A stretch of 64,000 nt of DNA. Origin: Gaertneriomyces semiglobifer (Eukaryota; Chytridiomycota; Chytridiomycetes; Spizellomycetales; Spizellomycetaceae). The notes below the pieces were generated by a model. It was not told the DNA's origin. It made no database searches and saw nothing but the letters and a program-made list of their open reading frames with translations. How positions within the stretch are numbered: the first letter of the stretch is position 1; the number at the start of each line of letters is the position of its first letter. This document shows positions 51,637-63,354 of the stretch, one piece after another. The stretch covers positions 248,001 through 312,000 of the forward strand of contig JAHLKF010000019.1 of NCBI GenBank assembly GCA_025558075.1. The letters run 5' to 3'. The position numbers were made by a program, and so were the translations under genes.

Positions 51637-54600
51637 ATGCCTAGAAATACTGATGCCAAAGGGAGGGATCACGGTGTTCGAGAGAATGGCGCTCACGCAA
51701 GTGGAGGCGAGGCTGCTACCGATTCCGAAAAGAATGATGGTAAACAAAGTCGGACGAAATCCGTCCTGTCTCGGTACGGAGGATCGTCATCTGCCCGGGG
51801 ATTGATCACCGAATCTTGGGAGCCGTTGTCTGCCAAGAACACATCAACAAACATTCGGCCTTCATGGGCGCCAAGTGAAGAAAATTCAACCATCACTCAG
51901 GGTTCAATATTGCGTGCTACTGCAGAAAGAGATCCAATAGCGGATGCGTACACCCATGCGGATGCCACCAGCGCAAATTCGGGAACTGTAATAGCACCAT
52001 CTCCCCTCTCGCAAGCGGCCCAACAAGATGAGAATTGTGGAACGGTTGTACCCTTTTCTCCATTGACTCAGGCTGCGCAGGAGGAGGCTTTTGTTGACCC
52101 CACGTTTTTCTCTGCTCAGAAGAGAACCTCAACAGAAGCGACGATAGTTCGGGAAAATTCGTTGACTGATCTATCTCGCAGACAAACCATTACCCGAGAC
52201 CATGTGGAGAGCAACCCACCTGAAAGAAGGCGACGCGAAGATAGTACATGGACACCAGATGCATCTGCCGCTAAGCGAAACACCTATCATAAGAGCTGTG
52301 AGCAACTGGGTTCATCCCTTAATGGTATGCCAGAGACGGTCGTTCGATCTGCCAGCGATATAAGCGTCAAAGTTTCTGCAACTGGTGTTGGAGTCAGGAA
52401 GATGAGCATCGTCATCCCAGAAAAGCCAATTCTTGATAGCCAGTCGAAGCCTCGCTCTGCCTCGCCGGCGCACGGACAGTTCCGACATATGCGGAATCCT
52501 TCCGAAGCGCCTACCACGCCTATCACACCAGTCACGCCCACTTCCGCTACATCACCGAACACCCGAGATGCTTCAGCGCCCAACGTGCTTGCCCCGTTTA
52601 AGGGAGATGTCAGTTTCCATGACAGACTGCAATGGCTGAAAGATCGATTGGACAGCTCCATGAACGCCTCCTCGAGCGTGAGTAGCCAAAGGAGCGCCGC
52701 CAACAGCCGCACAACTTCATCTGGATACACTGGTTTTCCTGGAGAATCGCGGGTAGCACAAGCCGATGCATTTGCCGGATACAACCCTGCATTAGGAGGC
52801 GCAACTCCTCCCCGCATGTATCGAACAACCTCATCCCGGACCGGCCACAACTCTCCAGGGACGGCGAGAAAGACGCCTATGTTAACGGTAACCGTTCCTG
52901 CGGAAGGCCCGCCGTCAGCCGCAAGAACGCCGTTGGACGTGCGCGGAGCGAATTTGACTAATGCATTGGGAGCAGAGCTGCCTGGCCTGACATTTTCGCC
53001 TTTTGTTGTTCATCCGACTATCGAAGTACCGTGGACAAATAATTACAACAATGCCCAAGGCAGCGCTTCAGCAGTCCATGCCCAGTACGCGTTTCCAAAG
53101 CCTCCTGCACCTACACCCGTTGAAAACACCCCGAGCGGATCGCAAACCTATAGCCTCGATCGCGATTATTTTGGATATCGGCGGTCCGGCGTTCACACAC
53201 CCAAAGTGCCGTCGTCACCGTATCAGCCAACTTTAGCACAAAGGCGCAAACAGACCCCGACTGGCGTACCATCTACCTCTGGCACTGTTGCAGTATTTGT
53301 CCATGCCGAAGACGACACGTGCAATATTTTTACACTCCCGCCAAACACAACAATGAATGAAGTCAAATTGGAAGCGCTGTCCAAAATGGGATTCGTAGAG
53401 ACTTTTGAAAGTTTCAATATGTACTGCATGGAGATGGCTGCAAATGGTGGGGGTACTTTGCTTCACTGTTACTGCGAGTGTGTTGGTCTCACGAACATTG
53501 GTTAGGTGAGACGATTGAAACTCGGATCGATCCAAATACGCCATTAGAGCATTTGGTACCATTATTGCCGGCTTCAAAACTTACGCACCCCGATGGGACC
53601 AAATCTGAACCACCATCCCGGGACTCGTCGCTATCGCGTATGAATGCGTTGCCGCCGTCAGTCAAAGTACGGCTCCGGCGAAAATCTTTGCCGCGATTCA
53701 CCTTGCCTGTCCAGATTGACACGTCCATACCAGCGCGAGCGCGGTATGTGTTGGTGGACCAGATGATGAAGGTGGAGGACGTGATTCAAGTTATTGCATT
53801 GGTGGAAGGGGTGGAGATGGATGATGAAGAAGACACTGGTTCAATATGCGCAAATTGGGGGCTCTGGAGGGAGGATAGCTCTAGCAATCTTAGATATCTT
53901 CAACCATCGGAAATGCCATTCGACCCGTTCGAGCGGAAATTCAAGTATTACTTCCGTCGACACCAGCCCAGGCGGGCTGCCAAACTCTCGAACTGGCTGG
54001 GGATCTCTGCTGATATGGAGCAGGTGCAGCGGCTGGTCAATCAAGAGGCGTCTGCCGCTCAGGATGTCAAGCGTAGAAATGATGCTAGGAAGAGCCAGAA
54101 GTTGAGCCACATATTAGGTATAGATGATACAACTGCGAATGTCTCTGTAGGCAACAGCGCGGGATCCAACGGACTAGCGAAAGTCAGCGAAAGAGAGAAG
54201 GAAAAGAACAAGGAAAAAGATTCGGACAGTGGGACCTTTAGTGGCACGCTCAAAAGATCTCGCCAGTTCCTGTCATTGCGTAAAAAGTATCCATCTGAAG
54301 CAGACCTACCGGACCGCACAGCAACAGAAAGTCAGCCTTTGGAGCGCACAGAGAATTCTGTAAAGGCACAGCCACTCTCGAGAAGTTTACAAAGTGTCAG
54401 CAAATCTACGGGTGATATCACGGTACGGAGAGCTTCGGCACTCTCAAGTAGCTCTTCTCTAGGCAGCACACTGACGAGCGTTAGAAACGTGGAAGCCCCG
54501 GAAGTGAGAGGGCCAGTTGACGGCAACGAAACGGTTAGAGCAGAGACCACCATCTCACCTTCTAATCAGCCTACTTCGGATCGCTCTACCCTGTCATCTG

Positions 54601-57461
54601 GGACACATACATCTGACGGCAGCCAGTTGCACACCACCCCACCAGCCACTTATCAGAGCTCATCAATACTGCATAGCGGCAGTCTCGAACGTTCCGGTAC
54701 ATTGAGCAGCGCGTCGGCTCCAGCTGGATCCATGCTTGTGGAAGTGGATCCGGCGAGCGCACCTGGGTATACGTTCATTGCAATTGAGCCGCCGAGACTG
54801 GTTGTTCAATCCGACAAGACGTTGGATAAAAAGCCAGTTAGTAGGCGGAAGACGATCACTTCCGTCCTGTTTTCCGAGTTTGGATTGCCTTCATTTTCTA
54901 ACGCCACGACAGAAAAGTCGCCTAACATACAGAGGAGGAGTAGCGGTTCCCGATCCAAAAGAGATAGTTTTACAAAGGACCCGCAAGCAGTGCAGAATCC
55001 CGCTGCTGCCAAGAAGGAAAAGAAGAACTATCTGACAAAGATCAAGAAAGAGGCACCGCCGTTGGGCGAGCATGGTGAACAGGGCGTTAAAGAGGAATCA
55101 GAAGAGCCTACCAAGCGTACCGATAAGCTGGCGGACTTTTTTGGTGTTGCGGAGAAAAAGCAGTTTGACGAGATCCAAGATATCATGAAAAAACGACCGC
55201 CAGCGTCACGAAGGGAGAATGGTAGCGTCAAGGAGAGCCAGTTTTTGGTGCGGATTTATTTTGCAAACCTCACCTATACGAGCGCTCAGTTGCATGTTAA
55301 TGCTACTGCCAACGATGCGAAAAAGACGATGCTCAAAAAGTTGATGATCAAGGAGAGCTCGGAAGAATATGGTTTATTTTTTTGCACGCCTTCATCTGAT
55401 GGTGAGTAGGACTGTATGAGCAGGCCCACAGGAAATGTGCGCTTACTCTAATCCTTTCCCTAGCTGCTAAAGAACGCGAGCTTAGCGACCAAGAACAGAT
55501 GTATGACATTATGCTGAGTTGGAAGGACAATGAGTACTTTCTGTTTAAACGGAGGGCCACAAAGAACTTGCTACGTCACCGGTCGAAGAAGAGTGTAGAT
55601 TATGCTGGCAGCCTCGACAGTATGGTATCTTTATTCGACGACACGGATGCATCTAAGCGAGCGACCAAACTCGCTGGCTTCTTCGGTGTCATTCCAGACG
55701 ATAGCTGGATCAAAGCTGCTGCGGGAACCAGGGTTGCAACACTTCCACCTACGACGCATAACGTTCAAGTAGCGGAGCTGTACAAAGTGTTCAAGGAACT
55801 CTCGCACGGTGGCAAGGCGGGCAGTAAAGCGGCGAATCAGCGACCTGCCGCCCAGACGTACAAGGAGGGATGGTTGCGCCGGTATCACCCGCAGACCAAG
55901 AAATGGGGCCAGTGCTGGGGATATTTGAGCGACGGTCAGCTCAAGTTGCGTCCCACGAACAAAGACGCGGCCGTCAACCCGTCTGCATCTGCTATTGATC
56001 CGGAAGCTGTGATATCGCTGGCGCATGTCATCGTGGACAATCTGGACTTTGCTGTCCATAAACGACACGCCTTTATCATTCTCAACAAGGACGAAGAGCG
56101 GCACGTGCTGGCCGCTGCGTCTCAAAGTGACTCCACAGACTGGGTAGAGTGCATCAGGAGAGTCAGTGGGAAAGTCACCACTGCGGAAGTGGCTGCGGAT
56201 GTTAAGCTTGCTGAGGTACCGGCCCCAATGATTGACGTTGGCGTTGAGGCTAAGGAAGAAGGTATCGCGGTTGATCCGGCAGAAGCCAAAATGACCATCT
56301 CGGATTTTGAAATACACAAGGTCATTGGTCGTGGGAAATTTGCCAAGGTGTTACTATGTAGCAGGAAGTCAACGCAAAAGGTTTATGCAATCAAAGTTAT
56401 CAGCAAGAAACAATCGGGGATGGCACCAACTAGCAATGACCCGGAAAGATCGCTCTCATCTTCCGGAGACGATGTTTCCGACCCGCGGCTGGAGGCGCAG
56501 ATTTTAAGAACTGTCACGCATCCGTTCATCGTGGGTCTCTACTTTGCGTTTCAGAGCCCGGAAAGATTATACTTGGTGATGGAGTATGTAAACGGCGGAG
56601 AACTGTATTTCCATGTAGCAAACTTTGGACGATTCGCTGAAGAGCGCGTACGATTCTATGCTGCAGAGCTTGCGCTGGCGTTGGAGTGCCTGCACAATAA
56701 AGGCATCATCTACAGGTATATATGGCTGAACCAGGCACGTCGCAGTTTTCAGTGGGCGCTGACGTTATGGCGCACCTTGTAGGGATCTGAAACTGGAAAA
56801 CATCTTGCTGACTCGCGAGGGCCATGTCAAGATCACAGATTTTGGTCTGAGCAAACTCCAAGATGACCATACACAGTACGAACCCTCCGAGATGATCTCG
56901 GTGGTTGGCACTCTGGAGTATCTGGCGCCAGAAGTTCTGCAGGGCTACCCCAGTACCGCAGCAGCAGACTGGTGGGCATATGGCGTTGTCTTTTTCGAGA
57001 TGCTGTGTGGATTCCACCCGTTCTACTCGGACGCACGTCACGAGATTCGAGACAAAATTATTCACGCCGATATCGAGTATCCTGAACACGTTAGTAGTCT
57101 CGCAAAAGACTTTATAGCGCGGTTGTTGCGAAGGGAGCCGATGAAACGATTACAAGGAAAGGCCGTCACGAACCACCAGTTCTTTAAGGACATTGATTGG
57201 GTTAAGCTCTATAACAAGGAGGTGGAGGTGCCGTTTATGCCGGAGCTGGTACGTTACTCAATGAGAATATCTATCGTATTACAGCATAACTCATATGTGT
57301 TCACGCAGGGTGATGACTTTGACGTTCGCTTTTTCGACGAGCAGTTCACTGAAGAGCCGCCATCGCTTACCCCATCCGTCTCCATTGACAGTGATCTCCG
57401 AAGTGTGGCTGGTTTCTCATATTATTCTCGTGAATCAACGGCAGAGGACAGACAAACTTGA
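51637..57461 (+). CDS. Large AGC-family protein kinase with three RA-like domains and a PH domain (1,858 aa)
   Basis: Exons 51637-53446, 53506-55401, 55464-56715, 56783-57248 and 57309-57461; phases agree (5,577 nt). Residues 1-545 are disordered. RA-like ubiquitin folds lie at about 548-650 (VAVFVHAEDDTCNIFTLPPN, ETIETRIDPNTPLEHL), 680-790 (RARYVLVDQMMKVEDVIQVI) and 1185-1290 (FLVRIYFANLTYTSAQLHVN, then YDIMLSWKDNEYFLFKRR). Two ADFFGV/AGFFGV motifs flank the third. A PH domain follows at about 1368-1470 (YKEGWLRRYHPQTKKWGQCW to WVECIRRV). The kinase (about 1510-1800) has IGRGKFAKV, AIKVI, IIYRDLKLEN, DFGLSKL, GTLEYLAPE and RLQGKAV. It has an AGC C-tail with turn-like TPSVS and hydrophobic-motif-like VAGFSYYS. 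I infer activation by Ras-like GTPases and phosphoinositides. Confidence 0.85.
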
Positions 57462-57723
57462 GATTTTGGCAGGTTCCCTCGTTGGGAATGAATGTACAGT
57501 TGACCATAATTTCGCTTATATATCAATGGAGTGAAGCATCGGACGCATTGTTCGTGCGTCATGTAGTCGTAGACTTGGGTTTTTTGGGAGGCTTTCTGAA
57601 ATATAAGAGTAAGCCAGCCAGCACGTGCACGGAAGACACAAGCAAATCAAGTTAGGACCAGCATTAGAAATTATGATTGACTCGAGTACGCCTAAGAGTT
57701 CTATTTCAAACAATGATAGATGC

Positions 57724-58442
57724 TCAGTCGATTCCGATCAGTTCCACCTCGAAGGTCAGTTCCGTGTTCGGAGGGATCTTGCCCTCGACACCCTTCTTCC
57801 CGTAAGCCCACTCACTCTCAATCTTCAAACGCGCTTTCTCTCCATTATACATGGTGAGCAAGCCTTCATCCCATCCTTTGATCACCCTTCCAGTGCCAAC
57901 CTTGAACCTCAGGGCAACAGGTTTCTTCTTTCCAGTCAGATTTGTATCAAAGATGGAGCCATCGGGCAGGTAGCCGGTATATAAGACCGAGACAGTTTCG
58001 CCCTTTTTCGGTTTCCTATCCGACCCGCCCTTTTTCAGGACCTGCTTGCTAAACTTTGGAGGTTCATTGAGTACTTCTTTCTTTTCTTCCACTGCATCGG
58101 TTTTCTCCTTTTGTTCGGCGGCTTCTGCTTGTTTGGCTTGTTCCGCCTGCTCCTCTAGTGTCACACCGTCTGGTCTGAACGCATCCGTGTCGAATAAGGC
58201 TTGATATGCTTTGACGAGGTCGGGTTTCTTGGCTGTTTTGGAGACGTTTGCCGCCTTGCCGTAGAGTTTATTAGATTTAAGGAAAGCGTATGTTGCATGG
58301 GCGTGCAAAAAGTTGACAAGATCTAGTTTTTTGATTAGAGAACTGTTCTGTCAGCAACACCGCCAGAACACGTTTCCTCACCCTTTTTAGAGACTGCATC
58401 ACCATCCGCTTCCGCGGTCGTCCATGGTTGTTGTGGAGGCAT
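57724..58442 (-). CDS. FKBP25/FKBP3-type peptidyl-prolyl isomerase (219 aa)
   Basis: Exon 1 is 58442-58382 (MPPQQPWTTAEADGD...), intron 58381-58323 (GTGAGG...CTAG), exon 2 is 58322-57724. The N-terminal 75 residues (LVNFLHAHATYAFLKSNKLYG, NVSKTAKKPDLVKAYQALFDT) match the basic tilted helix bundle found only in nuclear FKBP25/FKBP3, which binds RNA/DNA. A Glu/Lys-rich linker follows, then a complete FKBP domain: GETVSVLYTGYLPDGSIFDTN, GTGRVIKGWDEGLLTM, GEKARLKIESEWAYG, IPPNTELTFEVELIGI. The Asp, Phe, Ile and Trp residues of the FK506/rapamycin pocket are visible. I infer nuclear proline isomerase activity in ribosome biogenesis or chromatin. Confidence 0.93.
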
Positions 58443-59430
58443 TTTTTCCGAGGTCGTTCTAGATTTTTCCCGCAGATATCTATTATTCCTTCCACCTTTT
58501 GCAAATGCTTTATGATTACTTTTGTTAAAAGTCGACAAAGATAAAATATAAGTATTAAATCTTGTATTCGATAACCAAATGAGGCTGATAAAGTGACATC
58601 ACGCGAGCAAGTGTCCGAATTGAAGTGTGATATATTTGTTGATGAATGTCACGGCGTGTTCGTGTTATGAATGTTATGAATGGCCTCCCCCTGGTTGGTT
58701 GGCCGTGTGGCATTGTGTGTGATGCTTCGCGGTCCTGCGTGCCACACACTACCTAACGGTTAACGTTAACGTTAATAACATGCTTGCGAGCACATGTGCA
58801 CCGCCTGATATGGAAACGTCGAGATGGAACAACAACAACCCCGAACAACAACGCCCCCACATCAATTTCAATTTCAACTTATAGGCCCCGGTCGTAGTAA
58901 TCCATCAATTACCTTTGCGTATTATTCATCCCAAGGGTATGGCAATCATGACACAATAGGCACACGGTCGGGGTTTGCTGACCGATCTGCAGATCCCAAG
59001 GTTCGGTGGTGGGCTTGGCGTATCATAGATACTTATGTGAGAAATTAAATGCAGGAGGCCCTGTTGGCGGCGATTTTTTAAGGTTTTTTTCCGTGTTTAC
59101 ATATGACACCATATCAATTTCATCGGCAAGCCAAGCTCCGCTTCTTGGCGTGGTAGTAATAAGCTGTGCTATTTGTTGTTGTGGACTTGGTCCGTTCCCA
59201 GAGACATGCTTCACATGAGTATATAAAAGGGTTAAGGCCTCGAAGTGTTACCCTGCCATTTTGAATTTTGGTCTTTACTATTGAATATCACAAACGAAAG
59301 AACCAGTTGTACAATCATTTCAGCAGCCTCTTAAGGTTGTAGGGCTATTTTATATTTGCTCAAGCGGAATGTGTTTCCGCCCCGCGTAAATCAGTGAGAG
59401 AAGTAGTCGGACGGACTTGATCACATCGCA
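58443..59430. other. Intergenic between FKBP and the HAL-type kinase
   Basis: No gene recognised; the Gln/Thr/Pro-rich frame at 58824-59048 is unconvincing. GTTAAC words repeat at 58757-58775. The TATA box at 59222 is annotated separately. Confidence 0.5.
59222..59228 (+). promoter_or_regulatory. TATA box of the HAL-type kinase gene
   Basis: TATAAAA in the context GAGTATATAAAAGGG, 209 bases before the ATG at 59431. Confidence 0.55.
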
Positions 59431-60991
59431 ATGGCTGGAACGATCAACGAGAACAACGGACGACAGGTACCTTTGAACCTCCAACAGTTTGCTGCCCCCG
59501 CAGCAGAGGCAGACGCCATGGAGCCTCCAGCAAAACCGAATGACCCGCAACATACCACGCGCGACCTTGCGAGGTAAGCACGAGTCTTGGATTTTGACAG
59601 GTGCTCGTACTCATAGCTTTCAACTACGCACAGTAACGATACCCGATCCTCATCAAAGGAGCATCGCCCGGCTGAAAGCTTCCTCCATCCCTTGAAGAGA
59701 CTTCTGGCGTCCAAGCCGTCAACAGCTCCGGGTACCCCGACCGGAATGGCACACGAGGGTCCTATCCTCGAGTGTCCCCGCCCTATTACTCCAGCACGGA
59801 CGATATCCGCACCCGCTTGTACGTCCAGTCACTTTTGTAGTCTTCGTGAGAAATACGGTCGACCACGCGTATTCCTCGGTTCGGGTGCCAACGGAAACTG
59901 CTACACGGTAACGAGATTAGAGGACAACAAAGTGTTTGCAATCAAGGCGTTCAGATCTAGACATAGAGGAGAGAGTGAGAAAGCGTACATGAAGAAACTG
60001 AGTAGCGAGTTCTGCATTGGGAGCATGTTGCATCATCCCAACGTGGTGGAGACGCATGATCTGATTCTAGATAAAGATCATGCTTACGAAGGTGGGTATT
60101 TTGTGAGCCGTACTGGTCCTGGTGGTCCGTGGGCATACTGACACTCCCGTGTTTCATTCGACAGTCCTTGAATTGTGTCCGAACGGGGACCTGTACACCT
60201 TTATCCAACGATCCGCGCCGCTTGCCATGTCCAAAGTGACATCCATCTTTGTCCAATTGATTCACGGTGTTGCCTACTTGCACTCCACCGGCGTCGTCCA
60301 TCGCGACCTCAAACCCGAGAACTGCTTATTCGACAAAGATGGTACTCTCAAGATTATCGATTTTGGGTCAGCGGACGTTTGGCATTTGCCCTTTGAAGAA
60401 CCAGGCAAGTGTCGGATGTCGACCGGTAGATGCGGGTCCGGCCCCTATATCGCTCCTGAGGAATGGTTGACAAATCAAGGATACGACGGTCGGAAGGTGG
60501 ACGTGTGGGCCTGCGCCATCATTTTCATGGCGTTGGCAGTGCGTCGGTTTCCGTGGTCACTCAGTGCGAACAGTGATCCCGATTATGCAAGGTACAAGAA
60601 GTACACGGAAAAGCCGCAGTCGGATAATCTTCCAAAGATTTTCACTGCTCTGAAACCGGAACCCGACGGACCTCGAAATTTGATTTTGAAGATGTTGGAG
60701 CCGAACCCGAACAAGAGAATCAGTATTGAAGAGGTAATGAAGGATCCTTGGTTTATAGAGGTAGAAAAAGAGGAAGTGGCTCGGCAGGGGCACGCTGCCG
60801 CAAGCGTTAGCGTCTCGTCTACCACCGCTACTGATCAAAGTGTGGACGGCAAAGTGGAAGCTAAAAACGAAAGAGTGTCGGATGGAAAAGTAGATCAGAC
60901 GCAACTCACAAATGCTCAAGGGGCCAAGACAATGTGCTCACCAAACATATCCCCTACTGCGACTATGCGTGTAAATCCAAGCGCAGCCTAG
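59431..60991 (+). CDS. Npr1/HAL-type Ser/Thr protein kinase (475 aa)
   Basis: Exons 59431-59573, 59634-60091 and 60165-60991, phases agree (1,428 nt). A Ser/Pro-rich N-terminus of about 120 residues precedes the kinase: glycine loop LGSGANGNCYTV, Lys in FAIKAF, HRDLKPENCLF, DFGSADVW, and an activation segment CRMSTGRCGSGPYIAPEEW. The late ANPALAVRRFPWS-type region (VWACAIIFMALAVRRFPW) and NPNKRISIEEVMKDPWF finish the domain. The Cys-Gly-Ser-Pro-Tyr-Ile-Ala-Pro-Glu arrangement and the Phe-Pro-Trp block are typical of the fungal HAL4/HAL5/NPR1 group, which controls plasma-membrane transporters and ion homeostasis. The C-terminal 60 residues are Ser/Thr-rich and variable. The glycine loop has Asn in place of the third glycine. 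Confidence 0.88.
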
Positions 60992-61515
60992 GTAGACAAA
61001 ATCGTCTGTATCGTTAACTGGTATTTGTTATATATATATACTGAAAAGAAGAGAATATGTCGACATCGTCTCATTGACAAGCATTGTGACAGAATTCGCA
61101 GCTCATTGGCAGTTCGCATACGTTGCGGCGTTGAATAGTCCTAGTTCCTGTCCAGATGCCCATGCACCTTGACCACTGAACTCCTGCGATCATCTATGTG
61201 ACCCATGCGCCCTGCCTATCCTGCATTTGATTGATGGTTTGGCGTTCGTGCTCCGGCAATAGTAAAAACTAATCTCTTGTTGCTGCGTCTGGTTACATTG
61301 GTTTTGGAATGGCACTGGATTCGAAGTATCGCATAATTGAGCGTTCAGTGTTCAGTGTGCAGCGATAAATGGAAAAGTCTACATGAAAGTGTGAAGTGAA
61401 CACTGTCCGGTTCCTCACGTGTGGACTTCGCAGAAGACTTCACACTTTGATGCGCGCGCGCTAGTTGCAGAACAGGTTCCGCTAAAACCATTTTTTTGGG
61501 GAGAGGGCCGCAAGA
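60992..61515. other. Intergenic
   Basis: Non-coding by inspection; a TATATATATATA tract lies at 61029. It contains the 3' end of the kinase and the 5' region of the BTB gene. Confidence 0.55.
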
Positions 61516-62229
61516 ATGGATATTCAAGAACTCATAAGGGCCAATCCGGCGCTGTTTGTCAAGCTGAAGGAGGATTTGGAAAGAAGAACAGGTGTCAAAG
61601 TGACAATTCCGACCTCCTTGGAGTTGCCTCCGTCTTCCATCCCTCCTCCGTCCACTCAACAGAACAGCACGACTCCTTCCCGCCCAACTATCCCTCAACC
61701 ATTGCTTCCTCAGTCAAAACCACCGGATTCTAGAATGTCAACGGCTAAGCGACTCTGCGTAGACATCGCGCAGATGCCAGAAATCGTCAAACTGCAAGTC
61801 GGTGAACAACGGTTCACGACGACCAAGGATACGCTGAGGTCGCGGAGTGCCTACTTTGATGCCCTTTTCTCCGGAAGGTTTAGAGAACCGGATTTGCTTG
61901 ACGGCCATATTTTCGTTGACCGGAATGGCGACCTGTTCCATTACATTCTAGAATACTTTCGAACCGGCGACGTACCAGTGCTGTATGACGCTGTGAAGGG
62001 CTTCGACCATCTCACATATAAAAGGCTCCTGGCCGAAGCAAGGTTCTTCCAAATACGCGACCTGGAAGACATCATACTATCAAAGGCCTATACCAAAGAA
62101 GTCCTTGTCAAGCGACGCTACGTGAATCGATTGTGGGAAGACATGGGCTCGGACCCTGACATTGTGAATGTCATGCCTCTCAGCGATACCAAAGGGATCG
62201 TCACATCTGTCAGCTACAATATTCAATAG
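61516..62229 (+). CDS. BTB/POZ (KCTD T1-type) domain protein (237 aa)
   Basis: Single exon, ATG at 61516. The first 30 residues (DIQELIRANPALFVKLKEDLERRTG) form a helix, followed by a Pro-rich linker. From about residue 90 the protein matches the K+-channel tetramerisation (T1) type of BTB domain: IVKLQVGEQRFTTTKDTLRSRS, YFDALFSGRF, HIFVDRNGDLFHYILEYFRTGD and RLLAEARFFQIRDLEDII. Such KCTD-like proteins oligomerise and often act as Cul3 adaptors. No second domain is visible; the C-terminal 40 residues are short and polar. It is therefore an adaptor candidate with an unknown substrate. Confidence 0.87.
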   Translation: MDIQELIRANPALFVKLKEDLERRTGVKVTIPTSLELPPSSIPPPSTQQNSTTPSRPTIPQPLLPQSKPPDSRMSTAKRLCVDIAQMPEIVKLQVGEQRFTTTKDTLRSRSAYFDALFSGRFREPDLLDGHIFVDRNGDLFHYILEYFRTGDVPVLYDAVKGFDHLTYKRLLAEARFFQIRDLEDIILSKAYTKEVLVKRRYVNRLWEDMGSDPDIVNVMPLSDTKGIVTSVSYNIQ

Positions 62230-62804
62230 TTGGGCTTTTGGCAGAGAGGGAGCGAGGGAACGGGCGTGCTTAGAAACATCATTCCGGCCCTGGAAGATAG
62301 ATACGTGGCAAGCATGCCAAACACAGGATAGGAAACATGGCACTTGTTGATCTCACCCATGTCATTCGAGTGGGATTCTTGTATATATCTTAGTACAAGC
62401 CACGGCCGCCATACACGGCAGAGGTTGAATCGAATAAATATCACATTAAAGGAGTTAACCGTTGTACGACAGAATGGAGAAAAGGATTTGGCATGTCGGT
62501 CTCTACTCTTCTACGGATGACATGCTCGGTGGAAGTGGTTTCTCGATTCTTCATTCCAAGTGCCCTTGAGGACTAGCATGATCGACCGGACCTCAGACTA
62601 TCAAAAGCTTTTAAATTAGCGTTCTCCCACACACAGACATGCAGTGAACTCAACGCCAAGACGTTTTGTTCAGCTGCGCTACAAGGTTAGGCAGCAAGAA
62701 CGTCTTTACTCAACTCATGAAAATGGACCTCCTTGCTCCCTACGCCGTGCCGAACCCTAGCGTGCGAACTAAAGATTGAAGGAAAACCAAAATATAAAAA
62801 AAGC
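62230..62804. other. Intergenic
   Basis: No gene seen between the BTB gene and the tRNA. The T7 run read on the minus strand at 62796-62802 is the expected Pol III terminator of the tRNA gene. Confidence 0.6.
62796..62802 (-). terminator. Pol III terminator of tRNA-Ser
   Basis: A run of T on the minus strand, directly after the tRNA 3' end. Confidence 0.6.
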
Positions 62805-62885
62805 GACACCAGGAGGATTTGAACCTCCGCGGGCAGAGCCCAATAGATTTCTAGTCTATCGCCTTAACCACTCGGCCATGGTGTC
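62805..62885 (-). tRNA. tRNA-Ser (anticodon AGA)
   Basis: Read on the minus strand, the 81-nt sequence folds as a class II tRNA. Acceptor arms are GACACCA and TGGTGTC. The D-arm is GCCGAGTGGTTAAGGC. The anticodon stem ATAGA/TCTAT encloses the loop CTAGAAA (anticodon AGA). A long variable arm GGGC-TCT-GCCC follows, then the T-arm with TTCAAAT. There is no intron. The AGA anticodon needs A34-to-I editing, the reaction of the TAD2 gene product in this window. Confidence 0.95.
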
Positions 62886-63354
62886 CTTGATGAAATCTTA
62901 CAAGACTAACCACATCAATTGATGTTCATTAGCAGTACTAACAGTCTTTGAAGATGAACCTGATCCCTGAAGCGATTCATGAATGAGTGTGACGCCGGAG
63001 TGACGCATGTAATGGTCATGCGACACCACATGACATATACACGTGGTTAATTAACAGCCACGTGACCAATGAATGACATTGGAGTCTGGTCGTTTCCGCT
63101 CCTTTTCGCACTTTTTGACGAACGAACGAATTGAACAGCGACGAGGCTTCTTCCTTCCGCACGCCTTCCCACCACGCACTGATGGTTGGAGACCAGCTAC
63201 TGAACCCGTCATCGTAGCAGCGCATAGCCAGGTCCTTCCTATCTTCCATTGAAGGAAGCCATATATACAAGTTTGGCGTAGAATTTTGCACTTGTTGGGT
63301 GAGCGAGACGGGAACACCATACCCGCGTTTTCCTAACGCCGTCTGAAGGCAACT
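62886..63354. other. Intergenic
   Basis: A 152-codon minus-strand frame (63474-63016) overlaps this region and the first exon of the F-box gene; it lacks an ATG start that I trust and has no motif. I see no gene. Confidence 0.45.
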
